From RCIO01 sp035555795 (GTDB taxonomy: Bacteria > Pseudomonadota > Alphaproteobacteria > Rhizobiales > Rhizobiaceae), in NCBI GenBank assembly GCA_035555795.1, contig DATMGE010000034.1:20538-84537 (forward strand): a stretch of 64,000 nt of DNA, read 5' to 3'. How positions within the stretch are numbered: position 1 is the stretch's first letter; every line of letters starts with the position of its first letter. Below, in pieces: positions 43,976 to 53,804 of this stretch. A program made the position numbers and the translations under genes. The notes under the pieces are model-generated. The model had not been told where the DNA came from and ran no database searches. It saw only the letters and a list, made by a program, of their open reading frames with translations.

Positions 43976-45634
43976 ATGAAAGCCCGAACATTGACGGATG
44001 ACAGGCACGGCAAGACGAGGCGCGGGGCGATCGGGGTATTCCTTGCCCTGCTTGCGCTCGTGGCGATGGCGATCCCGGCGCGCGCCGACGAGGCTGCGCT
44101 GCGCGCGGCGCTTGCAAGGTTCGCGGACGCGAAGGGTTTCCCGCAGATCGAGGCGCTGGTGCGTGAAATCGGCGCAATGGGCGATCCGGCCGGCGCAGGG
44201 GCGCTCGGCGCGCTGGCGGATGGCAATCTCTATCTGCGCAAGACCGACAAGGCGGTGTTCATCGGCGTCGAAGACGGCTCGGATTTTACCCTGTTGGATC
44301 CGGTGACGGCGGCTCCCGCCGGCACGGCGGCCAAGTCCGAACTGACGAAGGTGCGGGTCAACAATGCGGTCCGCGGCGCGGTGCGTGAAGCGTCCGGTGC
44401 GCTGACTCTGGGCGGCGAGGACCCGGCGGCGCGCATGGCCGCCGCCGAGGCGATGTTCCGCCGGCCGGATGCCGGCGCGATTCCGGCGCTGGACACGGCG
44501 ATCGGCAGGGAAACGGACGCCGCGGTCAAGGCGCGCCTCGAACAGGCGCGGGCAGCCGCCGTGCTGGTCTCCGGCCTGCCGGAAGCCGAGAAGAGCGCGG
44601 CGATCAGGACCCTTTCGGGCCTCGGCAGCCGCGATGCGCTGAACCTGCTCTCCAGTTTCGAAGCAAATGCGCCCGAACCGCTGAAGGCGCAGGCGCAGGC
44701 CGGCATGCGTTCGATCGGCAACATGCTGATGGCCTGGGATGCCACGCAAAATGTCTGGTACGGCCTGTCGCTGGGCTCCGTGCTTCTGCTTGCCGCCATC
44801 GGGCTCGCCATCACCTTCGGCGTGATGGGCGTCATCAATATGGCGCATGGCGAGATGGTGATGCTCGGCGCCTATGCCACCTTCGTGGTGCAGCAGGCGG
44901 TGCGCGCCTGGGCGCCCGGCCTGTTCGACTGGTCGCTCGCCTTCGCGCTGCCCTGCGCTTTCCTGCTGACCTTCGCGGTCGGTGTGGCCATCGAGCGCGG
45001 CGTGATCCGCTTCCTCTATGGCCGTCCGTTGGAGACGCTGCTCGCCACATGGGGCGTGTCGCTCATCCTGCAGCAGGCGGTGCGCACGATCTTCGGGCCG
45101 ACCAACCGTGAAGTCGCCAACCCCTCCTGGATGTCCGGCGGCTTCGAGATCGGCCAACTGGCGCTCACCTGGAACCGGCTCTGGATCGTGCTCTTCGCGC
45201 TCGCCGTTTTCGCCATGCTGCTGTTCATTTCCAACCGTACGGCCTGGGGTCTTCAGATGCGCGCGGTGACGCAGAACCGCCGCATGGCGTCCTCGATGGG
45301 CATCCGCACGCCATGGGTCGATGCCTTCACTTTCGGGCTCGGCTCGGGCGTGGCGGGCATTGCGGGCGTGGCGCTGAGCCAGATCGGCAATGTCTCGCCC
45401 AATCTCGGCCAGAGCTACATCATCGACAGTTTCATGGTCGTGGTGTTCGGTGGCGTCGGCAATCTGTGGGGCACGCTGGTCGGCGCGCTGACGCTGGGCG
45501 TGGCCAACAAGTTCCTCGAACCCTATGCGGGGGCGGTGCTCGGCAAGATCATCGTGCTGGTGCTCATCATCCTGTTCATCCAGAGGCGCCCGCGCGGCCT
45601 GTTCGCGCTCAGGGGCCGGGCGGTGGAAGCATGA
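43976..45634 (+). CDS. urtB: Urea ABC transporter permease UrtB
   Basis: 552 residues from ATG at 43976. A signal-like N-terminus and a roughly 230-residue extracytoplasmic helical domain (residues about 38-235) precede eight or so membrane helices of the LivH-like permease (IGLAITFGVMGVINMAHGEM, FMVVVFGGVGNLWGTLVGAL). The long N-terminal domain is typical of UrtB and absent from LivH. The stop overlaps urtC by ATGA. Confidence 0.93.
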   Translation: MKARTLTDDRHGKTRRGAIGVFLALLALVAMAIPARADEAALRAALARFADAKGFPQIEALVREIGAMGDPAGAGALGALADGNLYLRKTDKAVFIGVEDGSDFTLLDPVTAAPAGTAAKSELTKVRVNNAVRGAVREASGALTLGGEDPAARMAAAEAMFRRPDAGAIPALDTAIGRETDAAVKARLEQARAAAVLVSGLPEAEKSAAIRTLSGLGSRDALNLLSSFEANAPEPLKAQAQAGMRSIGNMLMAWDATQNVWYGLSLGSVLLLAAIGLAITFGVMGVINMAHGEMVMLGAYATFVVQQAVRAWAPGLFDWSLAFALPCAFLLTFAVGVAIERGVIRFLYGRPLETLLATWGVSLILQQAVRTIFGPTNREVANPSWMSGGFEIGQLALTWNRLWIVLFALAVFAMLLFISNRTAWGLQMRAVTQNRRMASSMGIRTPWVDAFTFGLGSGVAGIAGVALSQIGNVSPNLGQSYIIDSFMVVVFGGVGNLWGTLVGALTLGVANKFLEPYAGAVLGKIIVLVLIILFIQRRPRGLFALRGRAVEA

Positions 45635-46845
45635 TCGTCGGAAAACTCCTCGCCAACGGGCTCGACCGCCGACTGGTGGTTCTCATCGGGCTTCTGGTTG
45701 CGGCGGCGGTCCTCGTGCCGATGCTGCATCTGGCCCTGCCTGCCTCGAACCCGCTGCATGTCCCGGCCTATATGGTGGCGCTGCTGGGCAAGTATCTCTG
45801 CTATGCGCTGCTGGCGCTCGCGCTCGATCTCGTCTGGGGTTATTGCGGAATCCTCTCGCTCGGCCACGGCGCCTTCTTCGCGCTGGGCGGCTATGCCATG
45901 GGCATGTATCTCATGCGCCAGATCGGCGACCGCGGCGTCTATGCCAATCCGCTGCTGCCCGATTTCATGGTGTTCCTGAACTGGAAGGAGTTGCCCTGGT
46001 TCTGGCAGGGCTTCGACCAGTTCTGGTTCGCAGCATTGATGGTGGCGCTGGTGCCGGGGCTGCTGGCCTTCGCCTTCGGCTGGCTGGCCTTTCGCAGCCG
46101 CGTCACCGGCGTCTATCTCTCGATCATCACCCAGGCGCTGACCTATGCGCTGCTGCTTGCCTTCTTCCGCAACGATATGGGTTTCGGCGGCAATAACGGC
46201 CTGACCGATTTCAAGGATATTCTGGGCTTTCCGGTCCAGGCGCCCCAGACGCGCGCGGCCCTGTTCGCGGCGAGCGCGCTCATGCTGGCTCTGTTCGTGG
46301 CGATCACCGCCGCGGTGACCGGCTCGCGGCTCGGCAAGCTGATGGTGGCCGTGCGCGATGCCGAGAGCCGGACGCGGTTCATCGGCTGGCGGCCGGAACA
46401 TATCAAGCTCTTCGCCTTCACCATGTCGGCAGTCATGGCGGGGATCGCCGGTGCGCTCTATGTGCCGCAGGTCGGCATCATCAATCCGAGCGAATTCGCG
46501 CCGGCAAATTCGATCGAGGTCGTCATCTGGACGGCGATCGGCGGGCGGGGGACCATTGTCGGGCCGGTGGTCGGGGCATTGCTGGTCAATTGGGCGAAGA
46601 GCTGGTTCACCGGCGCATTTCCGGAATTGTGGCTGTTCGCGCTGGGCGGCCTGTTCGTCGCCTGCACGCTGTTCCTGCCCAGGGGCATCGTCGGTACCTG
46701 GGACGCATGGCGGGAGAACCGCAGGGTGATCTCGCCGCGGCCGGCGGCGGAAGCAGGTGTCGATCCCGAACCGGCCTCGCCACCCGACAGGCCGGCGCAG
46801 CCCCGGTCGATGAGCGGCGCCACGGCGCCGCAGCCGGCGGAGTGA
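45631..46845 (+). CDS. urtC: Urea ABC transporter permease UrtC
   Basis: 404 residues from ATG at 45631, overlapping urtB. About ten membrane helices of the LivM type, with YCGILSLGHGAFFALGGYAM and the cytoplasmic loop VAVRDAESRTRFIGW that contacts the ATPases. The C-terminal tail is Pro/Ala-rich. It is followed by urtD after 4 bases. Confidence 0.93.
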   Translation: MIVGKLLANGLDRRLVVLIGLLVAAAVLVPMLHLALPASNPLHVPAYMVALLGKYLCYALLALALDLVWGYCGILSLGHGAFFALGGYAMGMYLMRQIGDRGVYANPLLPDFMVFLNWKELPWFWQGFDQFWFAALMVALVPGLLAFAFGWLAFRSRVTGVYLSIITQALTYALLLAFFRNDMGFGGNNGLTDFKDILGFPVQAPQTRAALFAASALMLALFVAITAAVTGSRLGKLMVAVRDAESRTRFIGWRPEHIKLFAFTMSAVMAGIAGALYVPQVGIINPSEFAPANSIEVVIWTAIGGRGTIVGPVVGALLVNWAKSWFTGAFPELWLFALGGLFVACTLFLPRGIVGTWDAWRENRRVISPRPAAEAGVDPEPASPPDRPAQPRSMSGATAPQPAE

Positions 46846-46849
46846 GCCG

Positions 46850-47590
46850 ATGAGCAACACCATCCTCTATCTCGACGGCGTGTCGGTCGCCTTTGACGGG
46901 TTCAGGGCGATCAACAACCTGTCGCTGACGCTCGACAAGGGCGAGATGCGGGCGATCATCGGCCCGAACGGGGCCGGCAAGACCACGATGATGGACATCA
47001 TCACCGGCAAGACCCGGCCCGACAGCGGCGAGGTGTTCTTCGATGGCGAGCACGACCTGACCAAGCTCGACGAAACCGACATCGCCAATCTGGGGATCGG
47101 CCGGAAGTTCCAGAAGCCGACCGTCTTCGAGATGCACACGGTGGAAGACAATGTCGCGCTGTCGCTGAAGGGCAAGCGCGGCGTGTTCGCGGCCCTGTTC
47201 GACATCCGCACCGGTGCGGAACAGGATCGCATCGACGAGATTCTCAAGGTCATTCGCCTCGATGCGCGCCGCAGCGACAAGGCGGCAAATCTGAGCCACG
47301 GCCAGAAGCAGTGGCTGGAGATCGGCATGCTGCTGGCGCAGAGCCCGAAACTGCTTCTGGTCGACGAACCGGTCGCCGGCATGACCGATGCCGAGACCGA
47401 AGAGACCGGGCGCCTGCTCAAAGAGATCGCGCAGAACCATTCGGTCATCGTGGTCGAGCACGACATGCATTTCGTGCGCGAACTGGGCGTCAAGGTCACC
47501 TGCCTGCACGAAGGATCGGTGCTGGCGGAAGGGACGCTCGACCATGTCTCGTCCGACCAGCGCGTCATCGAGGTCTATCTGGGGAGATGA
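46850..47590 (+). CDS. urtD: Urea ABC transporter ATPase UrtD
   Basis: 246 residues. Walker A GPNGAGKTT, signature LSHGQKQWLEI, Walker B LLLVDEPVAGM and the switch His in VVEHDMHFV. The TGKTRPDSGEVFFDG stretch and the LGIGRKFQKPTVFE motif are typical of LivG/UrtD proteins. It energises urea import with UrtE; its stop overlaps or touches urtE. Confidence 0.95.
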   Translation: MSNTILYLDGVSVAFDGFRAINNLSLTLDKGEMRAIIGPNGAGKTTMMDIITGKTRPDSGEVFFDGEHDLTKLDETDIANLGIGRKFQKPTVFEMHTVEDNVALSLKGKRGVFAALFDIRTGAEQDRIDEILKVIRLDARRSDKAANLSHGQKQWLEIGMLLAQSPKLLLVDEPVAGMTDAETEETGRLLKEIAQNHSVIVVEHDMHFVRELGVKVTCLHEGSVLAEGTLDHVSSDQRVIEVYLGR

Positions 47591-47595
47591 GAACC

Positions 47596-48291
47596 ATGCT
47601 CACCGTTTCGGATGCCGTCCTCCACTATGGCGCGGCGCAGGCGCTGCGGGGTGTCTCGCTCGATGTCGAGCCGGGCAGGATCACCTGCGTGCTCGGCCGC
47701 AACGGCGTCGGCAAAACGTCGCTGATGAGAGCCATCGTCGGCCAGCACCGGCTGACGAGCGGCAGCATTGCCTTCGAGGGGAAGGCGCTCGACCGGAGCG
47801 CGCCGTATGAGCGCGCCCGGTCGGGCATCGCATTCGTGCCGCAGGGGCGGGAGATCTTCCCGCTGCTGACGGTGCGGGAAAATCTGGAAACCGGCTTCGC
47901 GCCGCTGAAGCGTGCCGACCGGCACATTCCCGATCACGTCTTCGAACTGTTTCCGGTGCTGAAGCAGATGCTTTCGCGGCGTGGCGGCGACCTTTCGGGC
48001 GGACAGCAGCAGCAGCTCGCCATCGGACGCGCGCTGGTGACCCGCCCGAAGCTTCTCGTGCTGGACGAACCGACCGAGGGCATCCAGCCTTCGATCATCA
48101 AGGATATCGGCCGCGCGATCCAGTATCTGCGCGACACGATGAACCTGACGATCCTGCTGGTCGAACAATATCTCGATTTCGCACGCGCGCTTGCGGATCG
48201 CGTCGCGGTGATGGATCGTGGGGAGATCGTGTTTTCGGGTGAAGCGGCAGGCCTTGACGAGCCAGATGTACGTCGACACCTCATGCTCTGA
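47596..48291 (+). CDS. urtE: Urea ABC transporter ATPase UrtE
   Basis: 231 residues from ATG at 47596 (GGGGAGA ribosome site; the frame also allows ATG at 47587, overlapping urtD). Walker A GRNGVGKTS, signature LSGGQQQQLAIGRAL, Walker B LLVLDEPTEGIQPS, switch His missing as in LivF-type proteins (LLVEQYLDF). Its 3' end overlaps the start of ureD by 26 bases, linking transport to urease. Confidence 0.93.
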   Translation: MLTVSDAVLHYGAAQALRGVSLDVEPGRITCVLGRNGVGKTSLMRAIVGQHRLTSGSIAFEGKALDRSAPYERARSGIAFVPQGREIFPLLTVRENLETGFAPLKRADRHIPDHVFELFPVLKQMLSRRGGDLSGGQQQQLAIGRALVTRPKLLVLDEPTEGIQPSIIKDIGRAIQYLRDTMNLTILLVEQYLDFARALADRVAVMDRGEIVFSGEAAGLDEPDVRRHLML

Positions 48292-49102
48292 CCAGAGAAG
48301 TGCGCGCCTTCAGCGCGCCGAAGGCCGTTCACGGGTCGCGTTCCGCCTGCGTGCCGGCGCGACGCGCCTTCAGACGCTGTTCCAGGAAGGCTGCGCCAAG
48401 ATCCGCCTGCCGGCCGCCCTTGCCGGCGTGGCCCCGGAAGCCATTCTCATCAACACCGCCGGCGGCCTGACCGGCGGCGACCGCCTGACGACCGAGGTCG
48501 AGCTCGCCCCCGGAACGCGCGCAGTGGTGACGACGCAGGCCTGCGAGCGCGTCTACCGCTCCACCGGGGCAGATGCCGTGGTGACCAACCGCCTACGCCT
48601 TAGCGAAGGCGCGCATCTCGCCTGGCTGCCGCAGGAGACGATCCTGTTCGACGGCGGCCAGTTGAAGCGGGTGCTGGAGGCCGACCTTGCCGGCGGTGCC
48701 GAACTCGTGGCCGTCGAGGCGATGGTGCTCGGCCGCACCGCGATGGGCGAGACCGTGCGGACCGGCGCGCTGCATGACCGCTGGCGGATCCGCCGCGACG
48801 GCAGGCCGATCTTCGCCGACGATCTCCGGCTGGATCGCGAGATCGCCGCGCGGGTCGCCCGGCCGGCGGTGCTGGGCGGCAATGTGGCCATGGCCACCGT
48901 GCTCCATGCCGGGCCGGAGCCGGAGTGGCTGCTTGCGCCCGCGCGCGCGATCATCGGCGACGCCGGCGGCGCCAGCGCCTGGGACGGCAAGCTCGTCGCG
49001 CGGCTCGTCGCCGAAAACAGCCTGGCGCTGCGGCGGCGGCTCGAAACCCTGCTCCAGCTTCTGCTGGGCGAACATCCGCTGCCCAAAGTCTGGCGCATCT
49101 AG
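48266..49102 (+). CDS. ureD: Urease accessory protein UreD
   Basis: 278 residues from ATG at 48266; the true start is uncertain because the first about 25 residues (MYVDTSCSDQRSARLQRAEG) are variable and overlap urtE. The core ILINTAGGLTGGDRL, TTQACERVYRS and AHLAWLPQETILFDG motifs are the UreD signatures. It forms the UreD-UreF-UreG complex that loads nickel into apo-urease. The first urease-operon gene; ureA follows after 10 bases. Confidence 0.93.
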   Translation: MYVDTSCSDQRSARLQRAEGRSRVAFRLRAGATRLQTLFQEGCAKIRLPAALAGVAPEAILINTAGGLTGGDRLTTEVELAPGTRAVVTTQACERVYRSTGADAVVTNRLRLSEGAHLAWLPQETILFDGGQLKRVLEADLAGGAELVAVEAMVLGRTAMGETVRTGALHDRWRIRRDGRPIFADDLRLDREIAARVARPAVLGGNVAMATVLHAGPEPEWLLAPARAIIGDAGGASAWDGKLVARLVAENSLALRRRLETLLQLLLGEHPLPKVWRI

Positions 49103-49112
49103 GACCGACGAC

Positions 49113-49415
<303 letters not shown>

Positions 49416-49439
49416 CGGCCCGACATGAAAGGAACGCCC

Positions 49440-50036
49440 ATGAAACATCGCACCGAAATCCTTGTCGCCGCGATTGCCATGACGGCGATGGCGACGCCCG
49501 CCTTCGCGCATCTCGATCCGGCGGAGCACGGCTCCTTCGCCGCCGGCTTCTCGCACCCGCTGTTCGGGCTCGACCATATTCTGGCGATGGTCGGCGTCGG
49601 CCTGTGGGCGGCACTTCTGGGCGGCCGCGCGACTTGGCGTGTCCCCACCGCCTTCGTCGTCACCATGATGGCCGGCTTCGCCGCCGCCATGGCGAATATC
49701 GGGCTGCCCTTCGTGGAGCCGGTGGTCGCCGCCTCGGTCGTCGTGCTCGGCCTGCTGGCGCTTGTCGCCCTGCAGGCGCCGACGCCCGTCGCCATGGCGC
49801 TGGTCGGCTTCTTTGCCTTTTTCCACGGTCACGCGCATGGCGGCGAACTGGGCGAGGCTGGCGCATGGTCCTTCATGGCCGGCTTCGCGCTTGCGACGGC
49901 GCTCTTGCATGCGGTGGGCGTGGGGATCGGCCTTGGCGGTTCGAGGCTCGTCGGGACCGAAGCCGGCCGCTGGATAACGCGCGGCCTCGGCGGCCTGACG
50001 GCGCTCGGCGGCCTGTGGATCGTGGCGGGAGGATGA
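49440..50036 (+). CDS. ureJ: HupE/UreJ-family membrane protein (likely nickel transporter)
   Basis: 198 residues. ATG at 49440 has an AAAGGA site 6-7 bases upstream; ATG at 49425 is alternative. Signal-like N-terminus (ILVAAIAMTAMATPAFA) then HLDPAEHGSFAAGFSHPLFG, with the HPxxGxDH motif of the HupE/UreJ family, and about six membrane helices, plus the FHGHAHGGEL motif, a probable metal site. It probably supplies nickel to urease. It lies between ureA and ureB, as in many rhizobia. Confidence 0.9.
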   Translation: MKHRTEILVAAIAMTAMATPAFAHLDPAEHGSFAAGFSHPLFGLDHILAMVGVGLWAALLGGRATWRVPTAFVVTMMAGFAAAMANIGLPFVEPVVAASVVVLGLLALVALQAPTPVAMALVGFFAFFHGHAHGGELGEAGAWSFMAGFALATALLHAVGVGIGLGGSRLVGTEAGRWITRGLGGLTALGGLWIVAGG

Positions 50037-50038
50037 GC

Positions 50039-50344
50039 ATGATCCCCGGAGAGATCCTGACTGCGGCAGGCGATATCATCCTCAACGAAGGCGCACAGGT
50101 GACCACGCTGATCGTCGCCAACACCGGCGACCGGCCGATCCAGGTCGGGTCGCACTACCATTTCTTCGAGACCAACAATGCGCTGGCGTTCGACCGCGCG
50201 GCGGCGCGCGGCATGCGGCTGGACATCGCCGCCGGCACCGCCGTCCGTTTCGAACCCGGCCAGCAGCGCGAGGTGCGGCTTGTCCCCCTCGGCGGCGGGC
50301 GCGAGGTCTTCGGTTTCCAGCAGAAGGTGATGGGTAAGCTCTGA
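50039..50344 (+). CDS. ureB: Urease beta subunit
   Basis: 101 residues from ATG at 50039 (GGGAGG ribosome site 7 bases upstream; an ATG at 50033 lies too close to that site). MIPGEILTAAGDIILNEG, then TGDRPIQVGSHYHFFETN, then LDIAAGTAVRFEPGQ, the conserved UreB sequence. Its stop overlaps ureC by one base. Confidence 0.97.
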   Translation: MIPGEILTAAGDIILNEGAQVTTLIVANTGDRPIQVGSHYHFFETNNALAFDRAAARGMRLDIAAGTAVRFEPGQQREVRLVPLGGGREVFGFQQKVMGKL

Positions 50345-52056
50345 TGCCAGCGACAATCTCCCGCGCCGCCTATGCGCAGCTTTACGGGCCGACCGTCGGC
50401 GACCGCGTGCGGCTCGCCGACACCGACCTGTTCATCGAGGTCGAGAAGGATTTCACCATCCATGGCGAGGAGGTGAAGTTCGGCGGCGGCAAGGTCATCC
50501 GCGACGGCATGGGCCAGAGCCAAATCGCGCGGGCCGAAGGCGCGGTCGACACCGTCATCACCAATGCGCTGATCGTCGACCATTGGGGCATCGTGAAAGC
50601 CGATGTCGGCCTGAAGGACGGTCGCATCGCGGCGATCGGCAAGGCCGGCAATCCGGACACCCAGCCCGGCGTCGACATCGTCATCGGGCCGGGCACGGAG
50701 GTGATCGCCGGCGAAGGCAGGATACTCACCGCCGGCGGCATCGACGCGCATATCCACTTCATCTGCCCGCAGCAGATCGAGGAGGCGCTGATGTCGGGCG
50801 TCACGACCATGCTCGGCGGCGGCACCGGCCCGGCGCATGGCACGCTCGCCACCACCTGCACGCCGGGGCCATGGCATCTGGCGCGCATGATCCAGTCCTT
50901 CGACGCGTTTCCGATCAATCTCGGCCTGTCGGGCAAGGGCAACGCCTCCAAGCCCGCGGCGCTGATCGAGATGATCGAGGGCGGCGCCTGCGCCCTCAAG
51001 CTCCACGAGGACTGGGGCACCACGCCGGCGGCCATCGACAACTGCCTCGCGGTCGCGGACGACCACGACATCCAGGTGATGATCCACACCGATACGCTCA
51101 ACGAGAGCGGCTTCGTGGAGGACACGGTGGCGGCCTTCAAGGGGCGCACCATCCATGCCTTCCACACGGAAGGCGCGGGCGGCGGCCATGCGCCCGATAT
51201 CATCAAGGTATGCGGGCTCAGGAACGTCATCCCGTCCTCCACCAACCCGACGCGGCCCTATACGAAGAACACCATCGCCGAGCATCTCGACATGCTGATG
51301 GTGTGCCACCATCTGTCGCCGTCGATCCCGGAGGACATCGCCTTCGCTGAGAGCCGCATCCGCAAGGAGACGATCGCTGCGGAGGACATCCTGCACGATA
51401 TCGGCGCCTTCTCGATCATCTCCTCCGACAGCCAGGCCATGGGCCGTGTCGGCGAGGTGCCGATCCGCACATGGCAGACCGCCCACAAGATGAAGGTGCA
51501 GCGCGGGCGGCTTCCCGGCGAGACCGGCGACAATGACAATCTGCGGGTGCGCCGCTACATCGCCAAATACACGATCAACCCGGCCATCGCGCAGGGCCTG
51601 TCGCAGCAGGTCGGCTCCGTCGAGATCGGCAAGCGCGCGGACCTCGTCCTGTGGAACCCGGCCTTTTTCGGCGTAAAGCCCGATATGGTTCTGGTGGGCG
51701 GAATGATCGCCGCCGCGCCCATGGGCGACCCCAACGCCTCGATCCCGACGCCGCAGCCGGTGCATTATCGCCCGATGTTCGGCCATTATGGCCGCGCGCC
51801 CGCCATGTCGTCCGTGACCTTCGTCTCGCAGGCGGCGATGGCCCGCGGCCTTCAGCACCGCCTTGGCGTGGCCAAGGAGATGGTCGCGGTGGCGAATACG
51901 CGCGGCGGCATTTCCAAGGCCTCGATGATCCTGAATGATGCCACGCCGTTCATGGAGGTCGACCCGGAGACCTATGAGGTGCGCGCCGATGGCGAACTGC
52001 TGACCTGCGAACCCGCTTCCGTGCTGCCAATGGCGCAGCGCTATTTCCTGTTCTGA
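50344..52056 (+). CDS. ureC: Urease alpha (catalytic) subunit
   Basis: 570 residues. The nickel ligands and active site are visible: GGIDAHIHFICP (two His), GACALKLHEDWG (the Lys that becomes carbamylated and a His), HTDTLNESGFVED, FHTEGAGGGHAPD (two His), the flap MVCHHLSPSIPED with its Cys and His, and SSDSQAMGRVGE (Asp ligand). ATG at 50344 gives MPATISRAAYAQLYGPTVGD. Central enzyme of the operon, activated by UreDEFG. Confidence 0.98.
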   Translation: MPATISRAAYAQLYGPTVGDRVRLADTDLFIEVEKDFTIHGEEVKFGGGKVIRDGMGQSQIARAEGAVDTVITNALIVDHWGIVKADVGLKDGRIAAIGKAGNPDTQPGVDIVIGPGTEVIAGEGRILTAGGIDAHIHFICPQQIEEALMSGVTTMLGGGTGPAHGTLATTCTPGPWHLARMIQSFDAFPINLGLSGKGNASKPAALIEMIEGGACALKLHEDWGTTPAAIDNCLAVADDHDIQVMIHTDTLNESGFVEDTVAAFKGRTIHAFHTEGAGGGHAPDIIKVCGLRNVIPSSTNPTRPYTKNTIAEHLDMLMVCHHLSPSIPEDIAFAESRIRKETIAAEDILHDIGAFSIISSDSQAMGRVGEVPIRTWQTAHKMKVQRGRLPGETGDNDNLRVRRYIAKYTINPAIAQGLSQQVGSVEIGKRADLVLWNPAFFGVKPDMVLVGGMIAAAPMGDPNASIPTPQPVHYRPMFGHYGRAPAMSSVTFVSQAAMARGLQHRLGVAKEMVAVANTRGGISKASMILNDATPFMEVDPETYEVRADGELLTCEPASVLPMAQRYFLF

Positions 52057-52064
52057 GGCCTGCC

Positions 52065-52532
52065 ATGCTGCGCGCTGTCTCCCACGCCCACACCAGATCG
52101 GTTGAGCCTTACGGCACGGTCGTCCTCGATTCCGCCGACCGCCATCTGCGGCGCAAGCTGATCCGGACCGATCAGGGGGAGGAACTGATGGTCGACCTTG
52201 CCGAGGCGGTGCTGCTTTCGGATGGCGACATGCTGGTGCTGGAGGATGGTCGCACCGTTGCCATCGTCGCGGCGAATGAGGAGCTTTATGAGGTGAGGCC
52301 CGGCGCGGCTGTGCCGCTGCGCTACCTCGCTTGGCATCTCGGCAATCGGCACCTTGCCGCGCAGATCGACGATGACCGCATCCTGATCCGCCGCGACCAC
52401 GTCATCCGCGACATGCTGATCGGGCTGGGCGCGGCCGTGACCGAGATCGTCGCGCCGTTCCAACCGGTGCACGGCGCCTATCACGGCCACGCGACGCACG
52501 ATCACGGGCATGACCACCATCATCATGGCTGA
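52065..52532 (+). CDS. ureE: Urease accessory nickel-delivery protein UreE
   Basis: 155 residues. The N-terminal domain and central metal-binding domain (LAWHLGNRHLAAQID) are typical. The C-terminus is a His-rich tail (HGHATHDHGHDHHHHG), which binds several Ni ions. It hands nickel to UreG. It starts 8 bases after ureC; the tail overlaps the start of ureF. Confidence 0.93.
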   Translation: MLRAVSHAHTRSVEPYGTVVLDSADRHLRRKLIRTDQGEELMVDLAEAVLLSDGDMLVLEDGRTVAIVAANEELYEVRPGAAVPLRYLAWHLGNRHLAAQIDDDRILIRRDHVIRDMLIGLGAAVTEIVAPFQPVHGAYHGHATHDHGHDHHHHG

Positions 52533-53193
52533 GGAACAGAGAAGCCTTCTCAGGTTGCAGGCGTGGCTTTCGCCGGCATTTCCCGTCGGGGCATTTGCCT
52601 ACAGCCACGGGCTGGAACAGGCCATCTTCGATGGGCTGGTCACGGACAGGACCGCTCTTGTCGACTGGCTTGAAACCTTGCTCGCGCATGGTTCCGTCTG
52701 GAACGACGCGGTCCTGCTGGCTGAGGCTTGGCGGCGTGTCATGGCCGGCGAGGATGTCGCGGAGGTCGCCGCGCTTGCGGAGGCCACGGCGGGTACGAAA
52801 GAGCGGCATATGGAAACCACCCTTCAGGGTGCGGCCTTCGGCGAGGCGGTGGCGGCATGGGGAGGCGCTGCCGACCAGCAACCCCAGGCGGATCGATGCC
52901 CCTATCCCGTTGCCGTCGCGGTTGCCGCGGCGCGCCACGGCATAGCGATCGAGCCGACGCTCGCTGCGTACCTTCACGGCTTCACCGCAAATCTCGTCCA
53001 AACCGCCATCCGCCTCGTCCCGCTTGGGCAGCGCGACGGCACGGCGGCGCTGGTCTCGCTGGAGCCGGCGATCCTCGACGTCGCCAAACGCGCCAGCGCC
53101 TCCACGCTCGACGATCTCGGCTCCTGCACGATCATGTCCGACATATTGTCGATGCGCCACGAAACCCTCTATTCGCGAGTATTCCGTTCATGA
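52525..53193 (+). CDS. ureF: Urease accessory protein UreF
   Basis: 222 residues from ATG at 52525; an in-frame ATG at 52510 would overlap the UreE tail more. RLQAWLSPAFPVGAFAYSHG followed by LEQAIFDGLV is the UreF signature, and the rest is all-helical. It couples UreG GTP hydrolysis to nickel insertion. Its stop overlaps ureG by ATGA. Confidence 0.93.
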   Translation: MAEEQRSLLRLQAWLSPAFPVGAFAYSHGLEQAIFDGLVTDRTALVDWLETLLAHGSVWNDAVLLAEAWRRVMAGEDVAEVAALAEATAGTKERHMETTLQGAAFGEAVAAWGGAADQQPQADRCPYPVAVAVAAARHGIAIEPTLAAYLHGFTANLVQTAIRLVPLGQRDGTAALVSLEPAILDVAKRASASTLDDLGSCTIMSDILSMRHETLYSRVFRS

Positions 53194-53801
53194 CCTCACC
53201 CAACGGCCCCCTGCGCGTCGGCATTGGCGGCCCTGTCGGCGCGGGCAAGACCACGCTCACCGAAATGCTCTGCAAGGCAATGCGCGACCGCTATTCCGTC
53301 GCAGTGGTCACCAACGACATCTTCACGAAGGAAGACCAGCTCATCCTGAACCGCGTGCAGGCTCTGCCCGAGGAGCGCATCATCGGCGTCGAGACCGGGG
53401 GTTGCCCGCATACCGCGATCCGCGAGGACGCATCGATCAATCTGGCGGCAATCGCCGAGATGCGCCGCCGCTTTCCCGATCTGGATGTGGTGTTCATCGA
53501 ATCCGGCGGCGACAATCTGGCCGCCACCTTCTCGCCCGATCTCGCCGACCTGACCCTCTACGTCATCGATGTCGCCGCCGGCGAGAAGATCCCGCGCAAG
53601 GGCGGTCCGGGCATCACGCGCTCGGACCTCCTGATCATCAACAAGATCGATCTCGCGCCCCATGTCGGCGCCGATCTCGACATCATGCGCGCCGACACCG
53701 AAGGGCAGCGCGGCGCGCGGCCCTTCGTCCTTACCGACCTGCGCCGCCAGATCGGCGTTGCCGACATCGTGCGGTTCATCGAGGTGCAGGGCGGGTTGTA
53801 G
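53190..53801 (+). CDS. ureG: Urease accessory GTPase UreG
   Basis: 203 residues. P-loop GGPVGAGKTTL, the metal-binding Cys-Pro-His of ETGGCPHTAIREDAS, FIESGGDNLAATFSP and the NKIDLAPHVGADL specificity motif are the UreG hallmarks. It is the last gene of the urea uptake-urease unit and faces the polyamine genes convergently, 3 bases apart. Confidence 0.97.
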   Translation: MTSPNGPLRVGIGGPVGAGKTTLTEMLCKAMRDRYSVAVVTNDIFTKEDQLILNRVQALPEERIIGVETGGCPHTAIREDASINLAAIAEMRRRFPDLDVVFIESGGDNLAATFSPDLADLTLYVIDVAAGEKIPRKGGPGITRSDLLIINKIDLAPHVGADLDIMRADTEGQRGARPFVLTDLRRQIGVADIVRFIEVQGGL

Positions 53802-53804
53802 CCG

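Noticed and set aside
50155..51858. Long open frame on the minus strand across ureC
   Set aside because: His/Arg/Gly-rich antisense shadow of urease alpha, caused by high GC; no ribosome site or domain.
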